From positions 516,356 through 580,355 of the forward strand of contig QANU01071322.1 in the NCBI GenBank assembly GCA_003254905.1: a stretch of DNA of 64,000 nucleotides, given 5' to 3'. Below, piece after piece: positions 22,569 through 34,686 of this stretch (its first letter is position 1; every line of letters begins with the position of its first letter). The notes below the pieces were generated by a model, which ran no database searches, was not told where the DNA came from, and saw only the letters and a program-made list of their open reading frames with translations. Source of the DNA: Nissolia schottii. Taxonomy: Eukaryota; Streptophyta; Magnoliopsida; Fabales; Fabaceae. The position numbers were made by a program, and so were the translations under genes.

Positions 22569-23522
22569 TGATGAACTCACTTTAAGGGGTAAAGTAAGGA
22601 GTTTTACCTTGACATTAATAAAATCTAAATGAGTCTTACTTCTTACTTTATTGATTTATGGGTGAAATCAATATTTTACTCTATAAAGGTTTGAGATTCT
22701 CACTTTACATGACCTAAATCCTATATTTTACATACTATAATATTATTGTTTACATGGATGTGATTTGTTTTGAAAATGTATTATCAAATATCACTTAATT
22801 TCACTCATTGCATATAAGACTTTTTGACTTTATTATATATAATGTAAAAATCTTTTAAAGTTGGGTTTACTTGGTTTGACCTAATCATTCTTTGGGTCAT
22901 TATCGGACTAGACTATGGCTTAAAAACTTGACCAAACAAAAAATCAAGTTAGGTTTGAGTTCAATTCAACCTGACTTGACCTAACTCATCCCGATCCTTA
23001 TACACCGCTACACAAGAATCGATGCTCCTTTTAATGTCATTTTTTTTCATTAAAAGAATCTTTTATAAAAAAAGTTTTCTTTTGATAATTTATTTTTATG
23101 AAAACAAGAATTAAAAAAAAAACTATAAAAATTTCCGTTTTTGAACATCTACAATTTTAGAGAAGAAAATATTTTAATATTATATATAAACATAAAATAA
23201 TTTATACTTTTTTTTAAAGATCTTTTGTAATTAGGTCATTAATAAAAGATATTTTTTTTAGAAGTTCATTCAAACGAGCTTGAAATAGTTCAAAAAATAT
23301 TTAGTCATAACTCACGTGCATAAAGAATTGATCATCTCATCTTAATCTTTCACATAATCTCATTATGTGTAACCTTTCACCATTAATTTAGTAGACAAAA
23401 CTCATACATGACACATGCTAAAAAAATAATAAAATATTACACATGACAAAGTCATGAAAAATAAACATGAGGATTAATTCTTGCAAGTTGGGGATGAAAA
23501 TTAAATAGGTCACTATCCATTT
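22569..23522. other. AT-rich intergenic DNA, no gene seen
   Basis: No supported frame, no clear element ends. Diverged matches to other AT-rich flanks only. Confidence 0.5.
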
Positions 23523-23803
23523 TATAACATCCCGATTTTTCCCGTTACAAAGATTTCACGTAAGTAATAATTTCGCGTAATTAAAGTGTACTCAAGACGG
23601 TTATTTAGACTAAAAATTTAATTATAAAGGTTTCCTTATCCAAAATACCAGTCAAAATAATGGTTTCGTAAGCTCACAGAAATTTTGTGAGATTCGAATC
23701 GATTTTCGATTGACACGGGAATTTTGTCAGGTGCCAAAGGTATCCGTAAAATATACTCTTACGGAGATAAGTTCACAAATACCTTAACCTGACATACCAT
23801 CAT
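23523..23803 (+). mobile_element. Family E LTR, U3 fragment in plus orientation
   Basis: It starts TATAACATCCCGATTTTTCC, the LTR 5' end, and follows the E5 U3 closely (AGTCAAAATAATGGTT, CCAAAGGTATC, ATACTCTTACGG). It is cut off by E3 in the opposite orientation. Confidence 0.7.
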
Positions 23804-24239
23804 TGAAACACCCCTACTAGCCATTTATGCTATAGTCGTAAATGTGAATTATAGGGTTGTTGTCTGCTTTGGTTAGGATTACTTATAGTCCCAATATTTT
23901 AGAAAATAATCTCTTTATGAAAGTATGGACAAGTTTAAAACTCTTTTATGCATATTCATGATTGGAAATAGGAGCCGCGCTTGAATGGAAATATATAGCA
24001 AACGATAAAGCCTCACAGTGTAACACTAGTTCTCCGAGGTATATAGAATGTACCATAACAAGCGAACCATAATAAATTCCATCACATGATCGGTCCCATA
24101 CAATTAAGTCAATTAATAATTTACATAATACACATAATTCCACAATTTGCACATAGCATAATACAAATAGGGCCTATTCGTCGCGTCTGTACAACGGTTA
24201 CCACCAACTATGCTACTGTCTTGCCACTACTCTTCCTCA

Positions 24240-24600
24240 GGGTCTTCGTCCAGGTCCTATTCTTCCTCTGAATCTAACACCATGGGGTTCTCCTTGTCTG
24301 AATCCTCGATGGTGATGCTGGCGAAGCCAGACCTAGAGAGTTGTCGTCTTCCTCTACCTATAGAGCGATCTTGGGGATCGTGGCAGGTCTTGGTGTGCTA
24401 TGGAGGATCCCACCTCGGCGTCGTGGGTACGCGAGGCCAGGCGACATCTGAAGAAAGGGTTTATCCTCTTCCTCGGTCATTGGCAGTAACAATGCGGCTG
24501 TGTAGGAGGTGGTAGGGAGTTCGGGTCCACCACAACGTCCTTCTCGTACGGGGGAGCCTCCTCCTCGTTGTTGTCTAGGATAATCGGAGTGGCAGGCGTA
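24240..24600 (-). pseudogene. Decayed copy of the LTR acidic reading frame (E3)
   Basis: Minus-strand frames retain APPYEKDVVVDPNSL and an acidic end (EDSDKENPMVLDSEEE, then DLDEDPEEEW). This parallels the E1 protein, but stops and a frame change relative to the conserved ATG at 24732 break it. Confidence 0.4.
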
Positions 24601-24657
24601 GATCCTCATCCACCTATGACCAAGTCTCGTGCTCCCGTCGCAACCCTAGTATGAGGT

Positions 24658-24732
24658 TTACACGACGGTGACCCGTACTCCAGTCGCGTCTGGTCCGTCG
24701 GTGAAATGCTCGTCGCTGTCATCTGGAATCAT
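24658..24732 (-). CDS. Small acidic ORF at the conserved LTR start site (E3)
   Basis: It begins ATGATTCCAGATGAC and gives 24 residues starting MIPDDSDEHFTDG. It is directly downstream of the E3 hairpin (24727-24767). Confidence 0.4.
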   Translation of the reverse strand: MIPDDSDEHFTDGPDATGVRVTVV

Positions 24733-25857
24733 AAGCGAGGAGGTGAGAACCATGCATTCTCAGTGGGCATCTATAGCGGTTACTACTTTTCTTTGGCTCG
24801 GTTATGATCCAGGTCGCTCAGGAGATCTCTAAGTGTCATGTCATTCTACAGTTCCTAGTTCATTTTTAATCTTGCTATTCCTGAACAACTTTATCTAAAT
24901 TACTAAGTGTCAGGGGACATCTAATCTTTGCCTTAAAGGAGTAGGGGTTCTCTACCGAGCTTCTTAACATTATTCGTACAATACTTAAGGTGTATTAGGG
25001 TTTATCTCTGGGCAATCAAACCGGGCCCTCTTGCCATACATACGCTTACATACATATACATATACAGGCATACATTCATAATAAATGGATAAGGGACTTG
25101 GGGGGTTCTCTTAGGCGCCCTATGGCTACGTACTCTTTCGTTACTTTATGCCCATCATTCTCCTTCGTAGTCCGTGGGACCGTCGTCCCCTTTTGGCTAT
25201 GACCCATTTACTATTACCATCTCGTCAATAACCAGGCAGTGCTCCTTTCCTGAGTGGTAGCTAACCACGAATGCTTGCAAGCATACTTTCATCAACTGAT
25301 GATAGGAGGTGACCATCTGGCATGCCAGATGGTGAGGGGCCGCCCTAACGATGTCACAAGGAGTGGACTCGTTTCTTTCATGACATGCTCTTTAACTTGA
25401 TCTTTGCACTCCCCTTACCGGCGGCCTTAGCTTTCTTTACTTTAACATGAAATTTACTTTGCTTTCTTTCTTTCTTGGTGCATCCGGGCAGAGCCCGCAT
25501 TCAGGCCTATGCCTGCGTTTGTTGATCTTTGGACCAGTTTACCTTGCTAAACTGGCGGGGGCTTGTCAGGTATGACGTGCCAAGAGAGGGGATTCCCTAT
25601 TACATAACTACGTACTTTTCTTCAAGGTATACCGAGCCCTTGTCGGCCGGAACCTTTTTAAGAAACTTCCTTGTTCCCTAGGGTTCAATTATGATCTTTG
25701 TTTATGTTAAGCGTTGCATTTCTAATGATCTAGGGTTGCCCTACGGTCCTGGTGGCAATCGGGTACTCATGCTGCATAACCACATAAATAAAGCTCATAA
25801 CATGTACTGCATATACAATTACATAAAGAAAACTTGATACTAGAGACTGAAACATAG

Positions 25858-26173
25858 GTCATTCGAATGACCACTACAAATCATTCGAATGGCATTGGGT
25901 TCTAGCTCTTGGGATGGTACAAAGGGATATGTCATTCGAATGACCCATGAGTGGTCATTCGAATGATTCTGGCCTTTTCCCTTTTGAATCACTCAGTGAG
26001 GTTTCATTCGAATGTCCAAGGCCTGGATATTCGAATGACTTGCCTCTGTAGCCTCAAAATTGCTAGTTTACACGACTCATGGTGGCCATTCGAATGCCCC
26101 GTGGTTTTTAACACTTGTTTTCAAAATCATTCGTGGTTTATTCGAATGATCTTGGGGGTGGCATTCGAATGAC
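25858..26173. repeat. CATTCGAATG palindromic-motif array (E3)
   Basis: Nine copies of ATTCGAATG, seven of them the full palindrome CATTCGAATG, are spaced irregularly (17-67 bp). The array lies about 1.2 kb from the U3 end of the LTR, the same slot as the arrays of E1, E4 and E5. Confidence 0.8.
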
Positions 26174-28112
26174 CACTAACCTGTAACAGGTTCTGATGGT
26201 TTTTCTCACTTTCCATTCTTGTACCAACCCCCTTTTCATTCATTAACACACACAAATAAGTCACATAGATCACCCAAGGGTGATTTAGGACTAGCTTCCC
26301 ACCTTCAAGAGGATTTATAGATGGATGAATGGTTGAGGAGGAGTTTCCTCTAAGTGTGATTGGAAGTTTCTTTTCCAAGTCAGGGGCCACCTTTTTCCAA
26401 AGAAAGCTGGATGATTGTGGCTTGGGATTTATGTGGCAACTTGGGATAGTAGTGATGAGTTGTTCTTGGTGCTTTGTGGGAGAAATGAAGGAATGAAATG
26501 GTGGTGTGTGGCCTGGTGGTGTATGGTTGCCTTTAGGGAAAATATCAAGAAGGCTTTAAGCTTTGGTTGCCAAAAGAATGGTGGATGGCTTTGGTGGCTT
26601 GATTCTTTGGTTCCCTTGGAAAAAAAATGAAGAGAATGAGATGATGATAAGTGGAATTGAGTTTGCTGATGGGGCTTCGGTGGCTGAGGGAAATTATGGG
26701 GAAAATTTGAGTGAAAATGAATGGAGTGTAAGAGTGGGTTAATAGTAGAAGGCATGGCCATAGGTAGGGCAATGGTAAGTGTGTATGAGAGTTGGTGGTG
26801 GGGGTATGGTGATGTGATCGCACACGGATGATTAGGGAAAATTTCTCCAAAATTCATCCCGTGTTCGGTCGTGTTTGGTTGTTAACTGTCCGGTTACGCG
26901 TACAATCCGAAAAATTAACGGACGACATGGAATTTAACTAAACCTAATTGTGCGTTTATTAAGCACTTAAAATAAGGAATTGACATTTACCGGGGATATT
27001 CTGAATTTTCCCCAGTAATAAATGTATCTTTACGGATACTGCTAGAACGTGTTTAAATTCCCGTAACGATCAAAAATCGTCACGAAAATTATTTAAACAC
27101 GGGAATACAGTCCGTGAAAATTCCAAGAAGGTTTTTAATAAAATTCATGGTACTGTTAACTCGTATCTTGATTTTAACAAAGATCGAAAGTCGGCCCAGA
27201 TTGTGTAAATTTCCGCAGGATCTCAAAACCCTAATTTGACTGGGACCTTTTGCGGGTTAAGCACGACCGTCTAATTTTCTTGTCTTACCTTTAATCGGTC
27301 TGTAATTATTTATTTGATGAGATTCCCACGAGGAAAAATCTGAGATGTTACATCTGGCAACTAGCGAGCTTAATAAAATGCTTGGCGAACATGAGTTTCG
27401 GATTCACATGCTAAAATTTCCAGCCACATCCCACCCCTTTTTCTATCCCTAAAAGAAGTCATTTAAAATATGTTTACAAAACGAATTTGGATCTTTTAAG
27501 TACTTTATGTTACCATGTGAAAAAAATAGTAGGTTGTACACCTTTGGATCAACAAAGTACGTTGTGCATGAGTTCCACTAAATGAAGCAATAGTTTACAA
27601 CCTTCTCTTTTTCGCTTTACAAGATGAAGTAGTTTAGAGAATTCAAATCCAAAACACAACGATATAAATATCATTTGTCGAACTTTTTAAGGATATTGCC
27701 ATTTGTTTTGGATTGTCAATAGCATGCTACCATGCATATATGTTTTATTTTACAATTGAAAATAAGTTATGCAATGGTAATAAATAGAAATGAAGATCAA
27801 TCATTAAATTGTATGTTACATTATCCAATGTGACATCACTATAAGTGTATACAAATTACATTAACAATGTTGCGAAGGATGTTTTTAAAAAAATAAAAAT
27901 CATTGTATGTTTTATCATATTTAATTTATAAACTCTAACATATTTTTTTTTGGAAAGGAAGCCTTAAAAAGAAACAAACATTCAAATTGAATTGAAACTT
28001 GAAACCAAACGTAAAGCAGAAACAAAAGGAAGATGAGGCATTTGAAGACTTATTGTAAACTTGTTGGAAGGAAACTTTATTTTGGCTTTGTGGATATGAT
28101 TTATTTTATTTT

Positions 28113-28546
28113 TGTTAAGAATAATAGAATATATTATGTTTGATTTGATTTGATTGATTTGATCTTGTAAGATCTTGTAATTGATTGTGATTTATTTTTG
28201 GCCGTTGAGTTTTGGTTGTTGGGTTTTCAGCCAATATATAGGCTCACCCTCTATTGTAAATTAGTATCCGAGATATACAATCATATTTTCAGCATCAAGA
28301 TTATGTGGAGGCGGTTAAGGGGAAAATTGGCAGAAGCGGGAATATGAATTCAAGGTGGGAACCATGGCTCTGATACCATGTTAGCTGAAAATATGATTGT
28401 ATATCTCGGACACTAATTTACAATAGAGGCTGAGCCTATATATAGGCTGAAAACCCAACAACCAAAAGACAAATTACAATCAATCAAATATTTAAAAGAT
28501 TATAATTAAATCAAATCAATCATAATATATTCTATTATTCTTAACA
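28113..28546. mobile_element. Miniature element with LTRs in inverted orientation
   Basis: Two LTR-like arms (28113-28294 and 28379-28546) are reverse complements of each other and enclose 84 bp. The outer ends are TGTTAAGAATAATAG and CTATTATTCTTAACA. The flanks are a perfect ATTTT duplication (28108-28112, 28547-28551). Next to the right arm, the minus-strand TGGTATCAGAGCCATGG (28362-28378) is a tRNA-Met primer binding site in the proper place after an LTR ending in TAACA. Normal LTR elements and TRIMs have LTRs as direct repeats. Confidence 0.8.
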
Positions 28547-29437
28547 ATTTTAGCTGTTAAGAAATTATTTAGTTTTGAGTTGGGGCATGCTTTATTTTGT
28601 TTTGGACTGTTTATTTTGTATTGAACAATATTTTGTGTTGGATTGCTATCAGTGGGAGCAAGACTCGAACTTGATTTATTTATTTACATTACGAAACTAT
28701 GAAAATGGAGTTCTTTTAAGTTAATATGTTGTAATTTTTTTTTGTAGTGTGTATTTTTTTGTTTACATTGTTAAGATTTTTATTAAATTTTTTAGCTCGC
28801 AGGTCAGCTTGGCAACTTGCGAGTTTAGTAAAATGTTGGGCGAACATGAGTTTCGGTCCGACATGATAAAAATTTTAGCCACTACCCACCTATTTTTCTA
28901 TCCTAAAAGAAGTCATTTAAAATATGTTTATGAAACAAATTTGGATCCTTTAAATACTTTATGCTACCATGCAAAAAGCAATAGATTGTACACCTTTGGA
29001 TCAATAAAGTACGTTGTGCTTGAGCCCCACTAAATGAACCAATAGTGTACAACCTTGTCCAAGGTGACGTACTTTAAAGAATGAAAATCCAAAAAAAAAA
29101 AAGTTTCAAATGTCATTTATAAAACAATTTAAAGATATTCCTATTAGTTTTGGTATTGTCAATAGCATGATACCATGCATATGTTTTATTTTATAATTAA
29201 AAATAAGTTATGCAATGATAATAAATAGAAATGAAGATCAACCATTAAATTGTATGTTACATTATCCAATGTGACATCACTAGAAGTGTATACAAACTAT
29301 ACTAACAATTTTGCGTTGGACGATTTTAAAAAAATAAATTCAGTATATTTTTATCATACTTAATTTATAACCTCTAACATATTGTTTTTTGGGAAAGGAA
29401 ACCTTAAAAAGGAACAAACATTCATATTGAAATGAAG

Positions 29438-29884
29438 TGCAACAAGTGATAGGGGCAGAAGAGGAATTAAAGAGCAAAACAAGGACAAAAGGGAAAAGGA
29501 GGGCAAAAGCAAGCACGAACCAAAACAGAAATATCAAAGCAAGGATGATTCTGTTGCAAAAGGTGGACACACGGCAGAGGATCCGCATCAAGGGGAAGCT
29601 CGCAGGAGCAAGAGAGAAAGGAAACGCAACATTAATTTAGAGGGATTCATCACCAACCAAGTTATGAGTATTGTAAGCAACTTCTTTTCCCCTGAAAAGC
29701 TCTGTACTCATCTCTACCTTCTACTTGCTCACGGAATCCTCTTCCAGGTGAGCCACTCATCTATGGAAGCTCTTCCGGGTGCAACCAAAGCGAGCGGTCC
29801 TTTCATTTTCTTGTTGCCGTTAATTTTCAGTTCATAAGTATACTATTTCAGTGGCTACTGTGCCATTGTTTTTCCAATTCTGTA
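29438..29884 (+). repeat. 5' LTR of the chromovirus, shortened
   Basis: It starts TGCAACAAGTGATAGGGGC and matches the 3' LTR. It lacks about 110 bp after GCGGTCCTTT (present in the 3' LTR as TCCACCTCGGGTGAGCTCG onward) and the terminal 65 bp. A primer-site-like TGGCATCAGA follows at 29888. Confidence 0.8.
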
Positions 29885-29908
29885 TTCTGGCATCAGAAAA
29901 ATCGAACA

Positions 29909-31590
29909 TGAAGAGGGTACTAGAAATGTTGGAGGAAGCAGCTAGAGCCCACGAACAGCAAGAGGCTCGCATCATGATGCTTGAAACAACATTCCAAACT
30001 TACCTCAACAATGCCGCAACTTCTGATTAACAAGGCGGAGAAAACTCATCCCAAAATGGCAACCCAAACCAGCAGCGAAAACCGTTTCTCATTCGCAATG
30101 TCAAACTAGAATTTCCACAATTCGATGGCTCTGGCGTATTGGATTAGATCTTTAAGGCCAACCAATTTTTTGACTATTATCAAACTGAGAATAAGGATAG
30201 AGTGACCATAGCTTTGGTTCACATGGAAAAGGATGCAATACCCTAGTTTCAAATGATGCAGAAATCGTTTCCATTTCACTCTTAGCAAGAGCTCACACGA
30301 GCAATGGAGATTGAGTTTGGACCATCCCCTTTTGAAGGTACCAGGGGTAATCTTTTTAAACTCACTCAAACCACATCTGTCAATGCTTATTACACCACAG
30401 TCATGTCACTAGCCAATAGAGTTTATGGGATAAGCCCTGATGCACTCTTGGACTGTTTCATAAGTGGGCTTAAAGAAAGCACCTGACAACATACTGAGAG
30501 CAGTGGCGTTAGCTATACTATTTGAGGAGAAATACATCCCTGCTAACAGAACTCAGAGAAATGTTAGCAGAAACCAGGCTTGGCATCCTCATTTTGGCTC
30601 ACAGCAAAAAGTGACTCCAAGAACCAATTTACCACCACTCTTACCACTTCCTGACAACAGCCAAGAAAGAAACAGAGAAAAACCTGTAGCAATCAATAGA
30701 CTAAGCCCAGCTGAGCTGCAATTCCGCAGGGAAAAAGGGTTATGTTTTACTTGTGATGAAAAATTTAAATTCAATCACAGATGCCTGAATAGACACATGA
30801 TGATCAGGCAGACAGAGGACCACATGGAGCCAGAAATACAGCAGCAGGAGCAACCTGAAGCTGAACCAGAGTCAGAATGTGATGGTAACAATGAGACAAT
30901 TCAGCAATTATCCTTAAATGCTTTGAATGGTGATAGAGGGGTTAAAGACATTCGATTCACTAGGAGCATAAATAGGAGGCCTATTCAAGTCTTCATAGAT
31001 GGGGGGAGCTTAGATAATTTCTTGCATCTAAGATTGGCTAAATTTTTGAAAACTACTGTGCAGGACAAACCAAGGTGCAAAGTCATGGTTGGAAATGGAG
31101 AGACACTTGAATCAGAAAGGTTCATCAAGGATTTAGAACTGCAAGTGCAACGGTAGAAATTGCATGTTCCAATATACTTGTTAGCAGCTGCTGGTGCTAA
31201 ATTGGTGCTTGGGACATCATGGGTGGCAAAACTGGGGGATCACATAGTTAATTATGACATTCCAAAAATACAGTTTGTTTTGGATGGCCGCATAATGGAA
31301 ATTAGAGGGGCAAGGGAATCACAAATTAAACCAGCTCACCTACGCCAGATCAGGAGATTGTAGCAAGTAGATGTAATTGCGGAAGCCTTCACACCCCAAC
31401 TCCAGGAACCTGAATCTGAGCAAGAAGAGTGGTTGTCATTACCAGATAATATAGACCATGATATGGCCTTGATTTTACAACACCATAGGCAAGTCTTCAG
31501 CATTCCATAGGGGCTACCTCCACCTAGAAACCATGATCACCCCCATCACATTACAAGAAGGCTCTAATTCTGTCAAAGTGCGACCTTACA
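29909..31590 (+). pseudogene. Chromovirus gag and protease region
   Basis: The frames give MKRVLEMLEEAARAHEQQEA, then LEFPQFDGSG, DYYQTENKDRV, TTSVNAYYTTVMSLANRV, a retroviral-type knuckle CFTCDEKFKFNHRC (about 30741-30782), and an aspartic protease motif FIDGGSLDNFLHLRLAKFL (about 30995). Stops at about 30028, 30145, 30243, 31156 and 31363 disable it. A linker to RT follows and is interrupted by an insertion at 31599. Confidence 0.85.
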
Positions 31591-31598
31591 GGTATCCT

Positions 31599-33203
31599 TG
31601 TTGAAAGCTTTTTTGCACTCTCGTCATTTTATATATCCTTCTTTACAGCTTTCAGATCCTCAAGGGATCCAATTGCAGTATAGTCGGGTATAGTCGTATC
31701 CACATGGAGTTTCCAAAATACCGTTCTTGAGTTTGTTAATTAAACAATAAAGTGAATGATTTGTAATTTGATTGATATTTAAATAGACTAAATAAAGAAC
31801 ATAAAAGATAAATAGGCAACAAATCATAGGTACATCAGGAAGCTTGTTGGGATTTGAATCCTATTATAGTTTCATGTATCCATTTATTTAATACAACAGA
31901 ATTATCATTTCATTGATTCCTCGCCACCAGTTCTTAACTTGTTCATCTCTTTCGAGCATGAAAAGATCATTAGGTTTCCTTCATTATGCTGTCACCTTCG
32001 TGCACAAACTTAACAAAGTAGACCAACGCTAATCCAGATGTTAAAAATGACTAATAACCGTAACTCTATATCTAGCAATTAGGTTTACCAGATGAATTGA
32101 TTTAGTTCTAACTTATGATGCCACTTTCGCACGCAATCATGCAGTTTGAAATCATGCTTTAGGTAGCTAAGCTAAAACAAGCATTAAGTGTAAAATCGAT
32201 TCAAGCAAATCGTAGAAAGTGATAAATTCATAATGTAAAAGTTACATGGATACAATCATGCTATAATAATCATCAAAATCCCAACAACAAGAGGATTAGA
32301 AATCCATCTTACAAGAAAGAATCTCAGAGGCAAGGTGATGAATGCTTACCATGACACGTTCTCATGGTGTTATGACAACGACCGCCGTACTTCCTTGATC
32401 ATTCTTGGCTCCGTCAACGGCCTCCTCTTTGTTGCTAAACTAACCTAAGCTTTGGATTACAAGTAAACTAAGAACAGAATGAATTCTGATGGGAGAAGTA
32501 AGCGATATCGTTTTAGAGAGTGTCCTGGCCTTCTATTTATAGGCAGAATTTGGGGTCACCACTGAGCGATTGTGGTACCCCGTTGAGCAGTGTCAGGTCA
32601 AGTGGTGAGGCGGCTACAGGTCTCTGGTTGTAATAGCCTGTGGCGGCCACAAGTGGTGGTATCGCTCAGCGGCCTTGTTCCACCGCTGAGCGGTTTAGTC
32701 TTTTCAGGTGGCTATGGCGGCTGCTAGTGGCATGATCGTACAACCGTTGAGCGGTCTGGGTCCTTCCGCTGAGCGATTTCAGAGCATGGCGGTTGTCATG
32801 ATGTCTGCAACCTGTCAGGGCGGCTGCAAGCTTTTGCAGGGCGGCACCAGGCTGTGGCGGCTGCAAGCTGGCGTAATAAATATGGCAGTTGCAAGTAGCA
32901 TGGCGAGCACAATCGCTCAGCGGATTGGTGTATACCGCTGAGCGAAACAACTGCATATAGCTGAGCGCAGTGATGCGTCCGCTGAGGGGTCTGCTCTAAA
33001 GATTTTGTCTTTTTGGTTCTCCTGCCTCATTTACTTTGTGCTTCATTCTTTGTAGGATTTCCCTTAATTAAATATGTTTGTAACCATTTTTAGAATATTA
33101 ATAAATCCTACAAAAGTGGGGAATTGAGTTAGATAATTCATGAAAACTTAAGCAAACAAGTGTCATTTTACTGGTTGAATTCGCAAAAATATAACACTTA
33201 ACA
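31599..33203 (-). mobile_element. Family X solo LTR, 1605 bp
   Basis: Perfect ATCCT duplication (31594-31598, 33204-33208) splits the RT linker of the chromovirus. In minus orientation it begins TGTTAAGTGTTATATTTTTG and ends AGCTTTCAACA. A TATA box (CTATAAATAGAAGG on the minus strand, 32527-32542) marks the promoter. Directly upstream of it (32570-32995) sits an array of CCGCTGAGCG/CGCTCAGCGG motifs. The absence of any internal region makes a solo LTR the simplest reading. Confidence 0.8.
32570..32995. repeat. CGCTCAGCGG motif array in family X U3
   Basis: About ten degenerate copies in both orientations, for example ATCGCTCAGCGGCC, ACCGCTGAGCGGTTT, ACCGTTGAGCGGTC, AATCGCTCAGCGGATT and TACCGCTGAGCGAA, separated by GGCGGCTGCAAGC-type GC-rich spacers. 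Confidence 0.8.
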
Positions 33204-33208
33204 ATCCT

Positions 33209-34218
33209 CATAGTCAAAAACAACAAATTGAGGACATGGTTAAGGACATGCTACAAGAAGGCATCATAAGACCAAGTAAGAGCTCATTCTCTTCCCCTGT
33301 ACTTTTGGTGAGAAAAAAGGATGGCACATGGCAATTTTGTACGGATTATAGAGCTCTAAATTCAATAACTGTAAAGGACAGTTTCCCCATTCCCACTGTT
33401 GATGAATTGATTGATGGATTACATGGTGCTGCATTCTTCTCTAAGTTAGACTTGAGGGCAGGGTACCACCAGATTAGAATTCAAGAACAAGACATTCATA
33501 AGACAACATTTAGAACACACCATGGCCATTATGAATGGTTAGTCATGCCATTTGGTTTGTCTAATGAACCTGCCACATTCCAAATCCTAATGAATGAGGT
33601 CTTTCAAAAGGTCTTGAGAAAGTTTGTATTAGTTTTTTTATGATATCCTTATCTACAACCCTACTTGGCAACAACATTTGAACCATGTGGAAGATGTGCT
33701 GAAATTACTGCTTAAGAAAATCTATTTGCCAAGCTTTCTAAATGTGATTTTGGCTAGGCAGAGATAGAATATTTAGGGCATGTCATAACCAAAGAGGGCG
33801 TAGCTATGGACAAGGGAAAATAGAGGCGGTGATGCAATGGCAGAGACCTCAGAACTTGAAACAATTAAGGGGCTTCCTTGGATTATCAGGGTATTACAGG
33901 AGATTTGTGAAAGGATATACTACAATTGCAGCTACCTTGACTGATTTGTTGAAAAAGGACGCTTTCCTTTGGAATGAAAAAGTTGAAACAGCTTTCCAAA
34001 ACCTCAAGACAGCACTCACTACAACACCATTACTAGCTCTACCTAATTTCAATAAACCCTTCTCCTTGGAAACAGATGCTTCAGGAAGTGGAATTATGGT
34101 TGTGTTAAGTCAAGATAACCATCCAATAGCTTATTTCTCGAAAAAGCTATGTCCTACAATGCAAAGAAAATCCGCATATGTAAGGGAGTTGTATGCTATA
34201 ACTGAGGCACTTGCACGG
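33209..34218 (+). pseudogene. Chromovirus reverse transcriptase and RNase H start
   Basis: RT motifs are clear: [55 protein letters not shown] and [20 protein letters not shown]. The catalytic YxDD region after KFVLVFL is frameshifted. Later [15 protein letters not shown] and [20 protein letters not shown] mark the RT/RNase H junction. The frame ends at YAITEALAR where the family X insertion at 34219 begins. Confidence 0.9.
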
Positions 34219-34685
34219 TGATAAGTGCCCAATTTACACAACTTTCAACTATTAAAACGACACTTATTTGTTTATGTTTTAAAGAATTATCTAACTTAAT
34301 TCCCATTTTTTGTAGGTTTATAATATATTTTGAAAGATGGATGCAAGCATAATTAATTAAAGAATAATCCCATAAAAGAATAGAGCAAAGGGCAAAAGAG
34401 GAAAAGAAGCTAAAAGATGGAATTAGAGCAAGGCCGCTCAACGGCAGAAGCCCATCGCTCAGCGCACATGACGACAAATCAGCGCTCAGCAGTGTACCTT
34501 GGCCGCTTAGCGGTGCTGCCGCCAGAGCCACTTGCAGCCGCCGCATTTATTGCGCCAGATGGACCTAGCCTGTCATGGCGGCGCTGCCCTGACACGTCGG
34601 CGCCTCCCCTGCAAAAGCTGCCGAAGCATTTAATAAACCACGTGAAGAGATAAGCCGCTCAGCGATAACCCTAAGCCGCTCAGCG
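34219..34685 (+). mobile_element. Family X LTR, 5' part in plus orientation
   Basis: It begins TGATAAGTGCCCAATTTACA and tracks the inverse of 33203 downward (GAATTATCTAACTTAATTCC, TTTTTTGTAGG). It carries six CGCTCAGCG-type motifs at 34433-34685 (GGCCGCTCAACGG, CATCGCTCAGCGC, AGCCGCTCAGCG). The sequence stops at the gap symbol at 34686, so its right end is unknown. Confidence 0.7.
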
Positions 34686-34686
34686 N
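34686..34686. other. Assembly gap symbol (N)
   Basis: A single N separates the family X insertion from a block copied from 32439 onward. Confidence 0.95.

Larger units (their letters stand above)
23804..27352 (-). mobile_element. Family E long LTR, copy E3
   Basis: TGAAACACCCC to GAGATGTTACA, about 3.55 kb. The flanks (ATCAT and TCTGG) do not form a target duplication, so one side has been rearranged. It groups with E1: it keeps the extra coding-like segment with APPYEKDVVVDPNSL (24520-24555), shares ATAGTAGAAGGCATGG (26742-26757) and lacks a clear TATA box. The array slot holds CATTCGAATG repeats. The donor-like site is altered to GTGGGAAG. Confidence 0.7.

Noticed and set aside
24210..24515. 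Plus-strand Ser-rich frame at 24210-24515
   Set aside because: Antisense shadow of the decayed acidic LTR frame.
26415..26857. Overlapping frames on both strands at 26415-26857
   Set aside because: Low-complexity TGG/CCA-rich DNA within LTR E3; no domain or conservation.
23804..27352. Reading the TGTAACACCC/GGGATGTTACA units as DNA transposons with inverted termini
   Set aside because: 5-bp target duplications, TG...CA ends, TATA boxes and the pol-linked copy E5 fit LTRs better.
32666..32956. Open frames at 32666-32956 and 34914-35204
   Set aside because: Identical frames from the duplicated block; they translate the CGCTCAGCGG array and are not coding.
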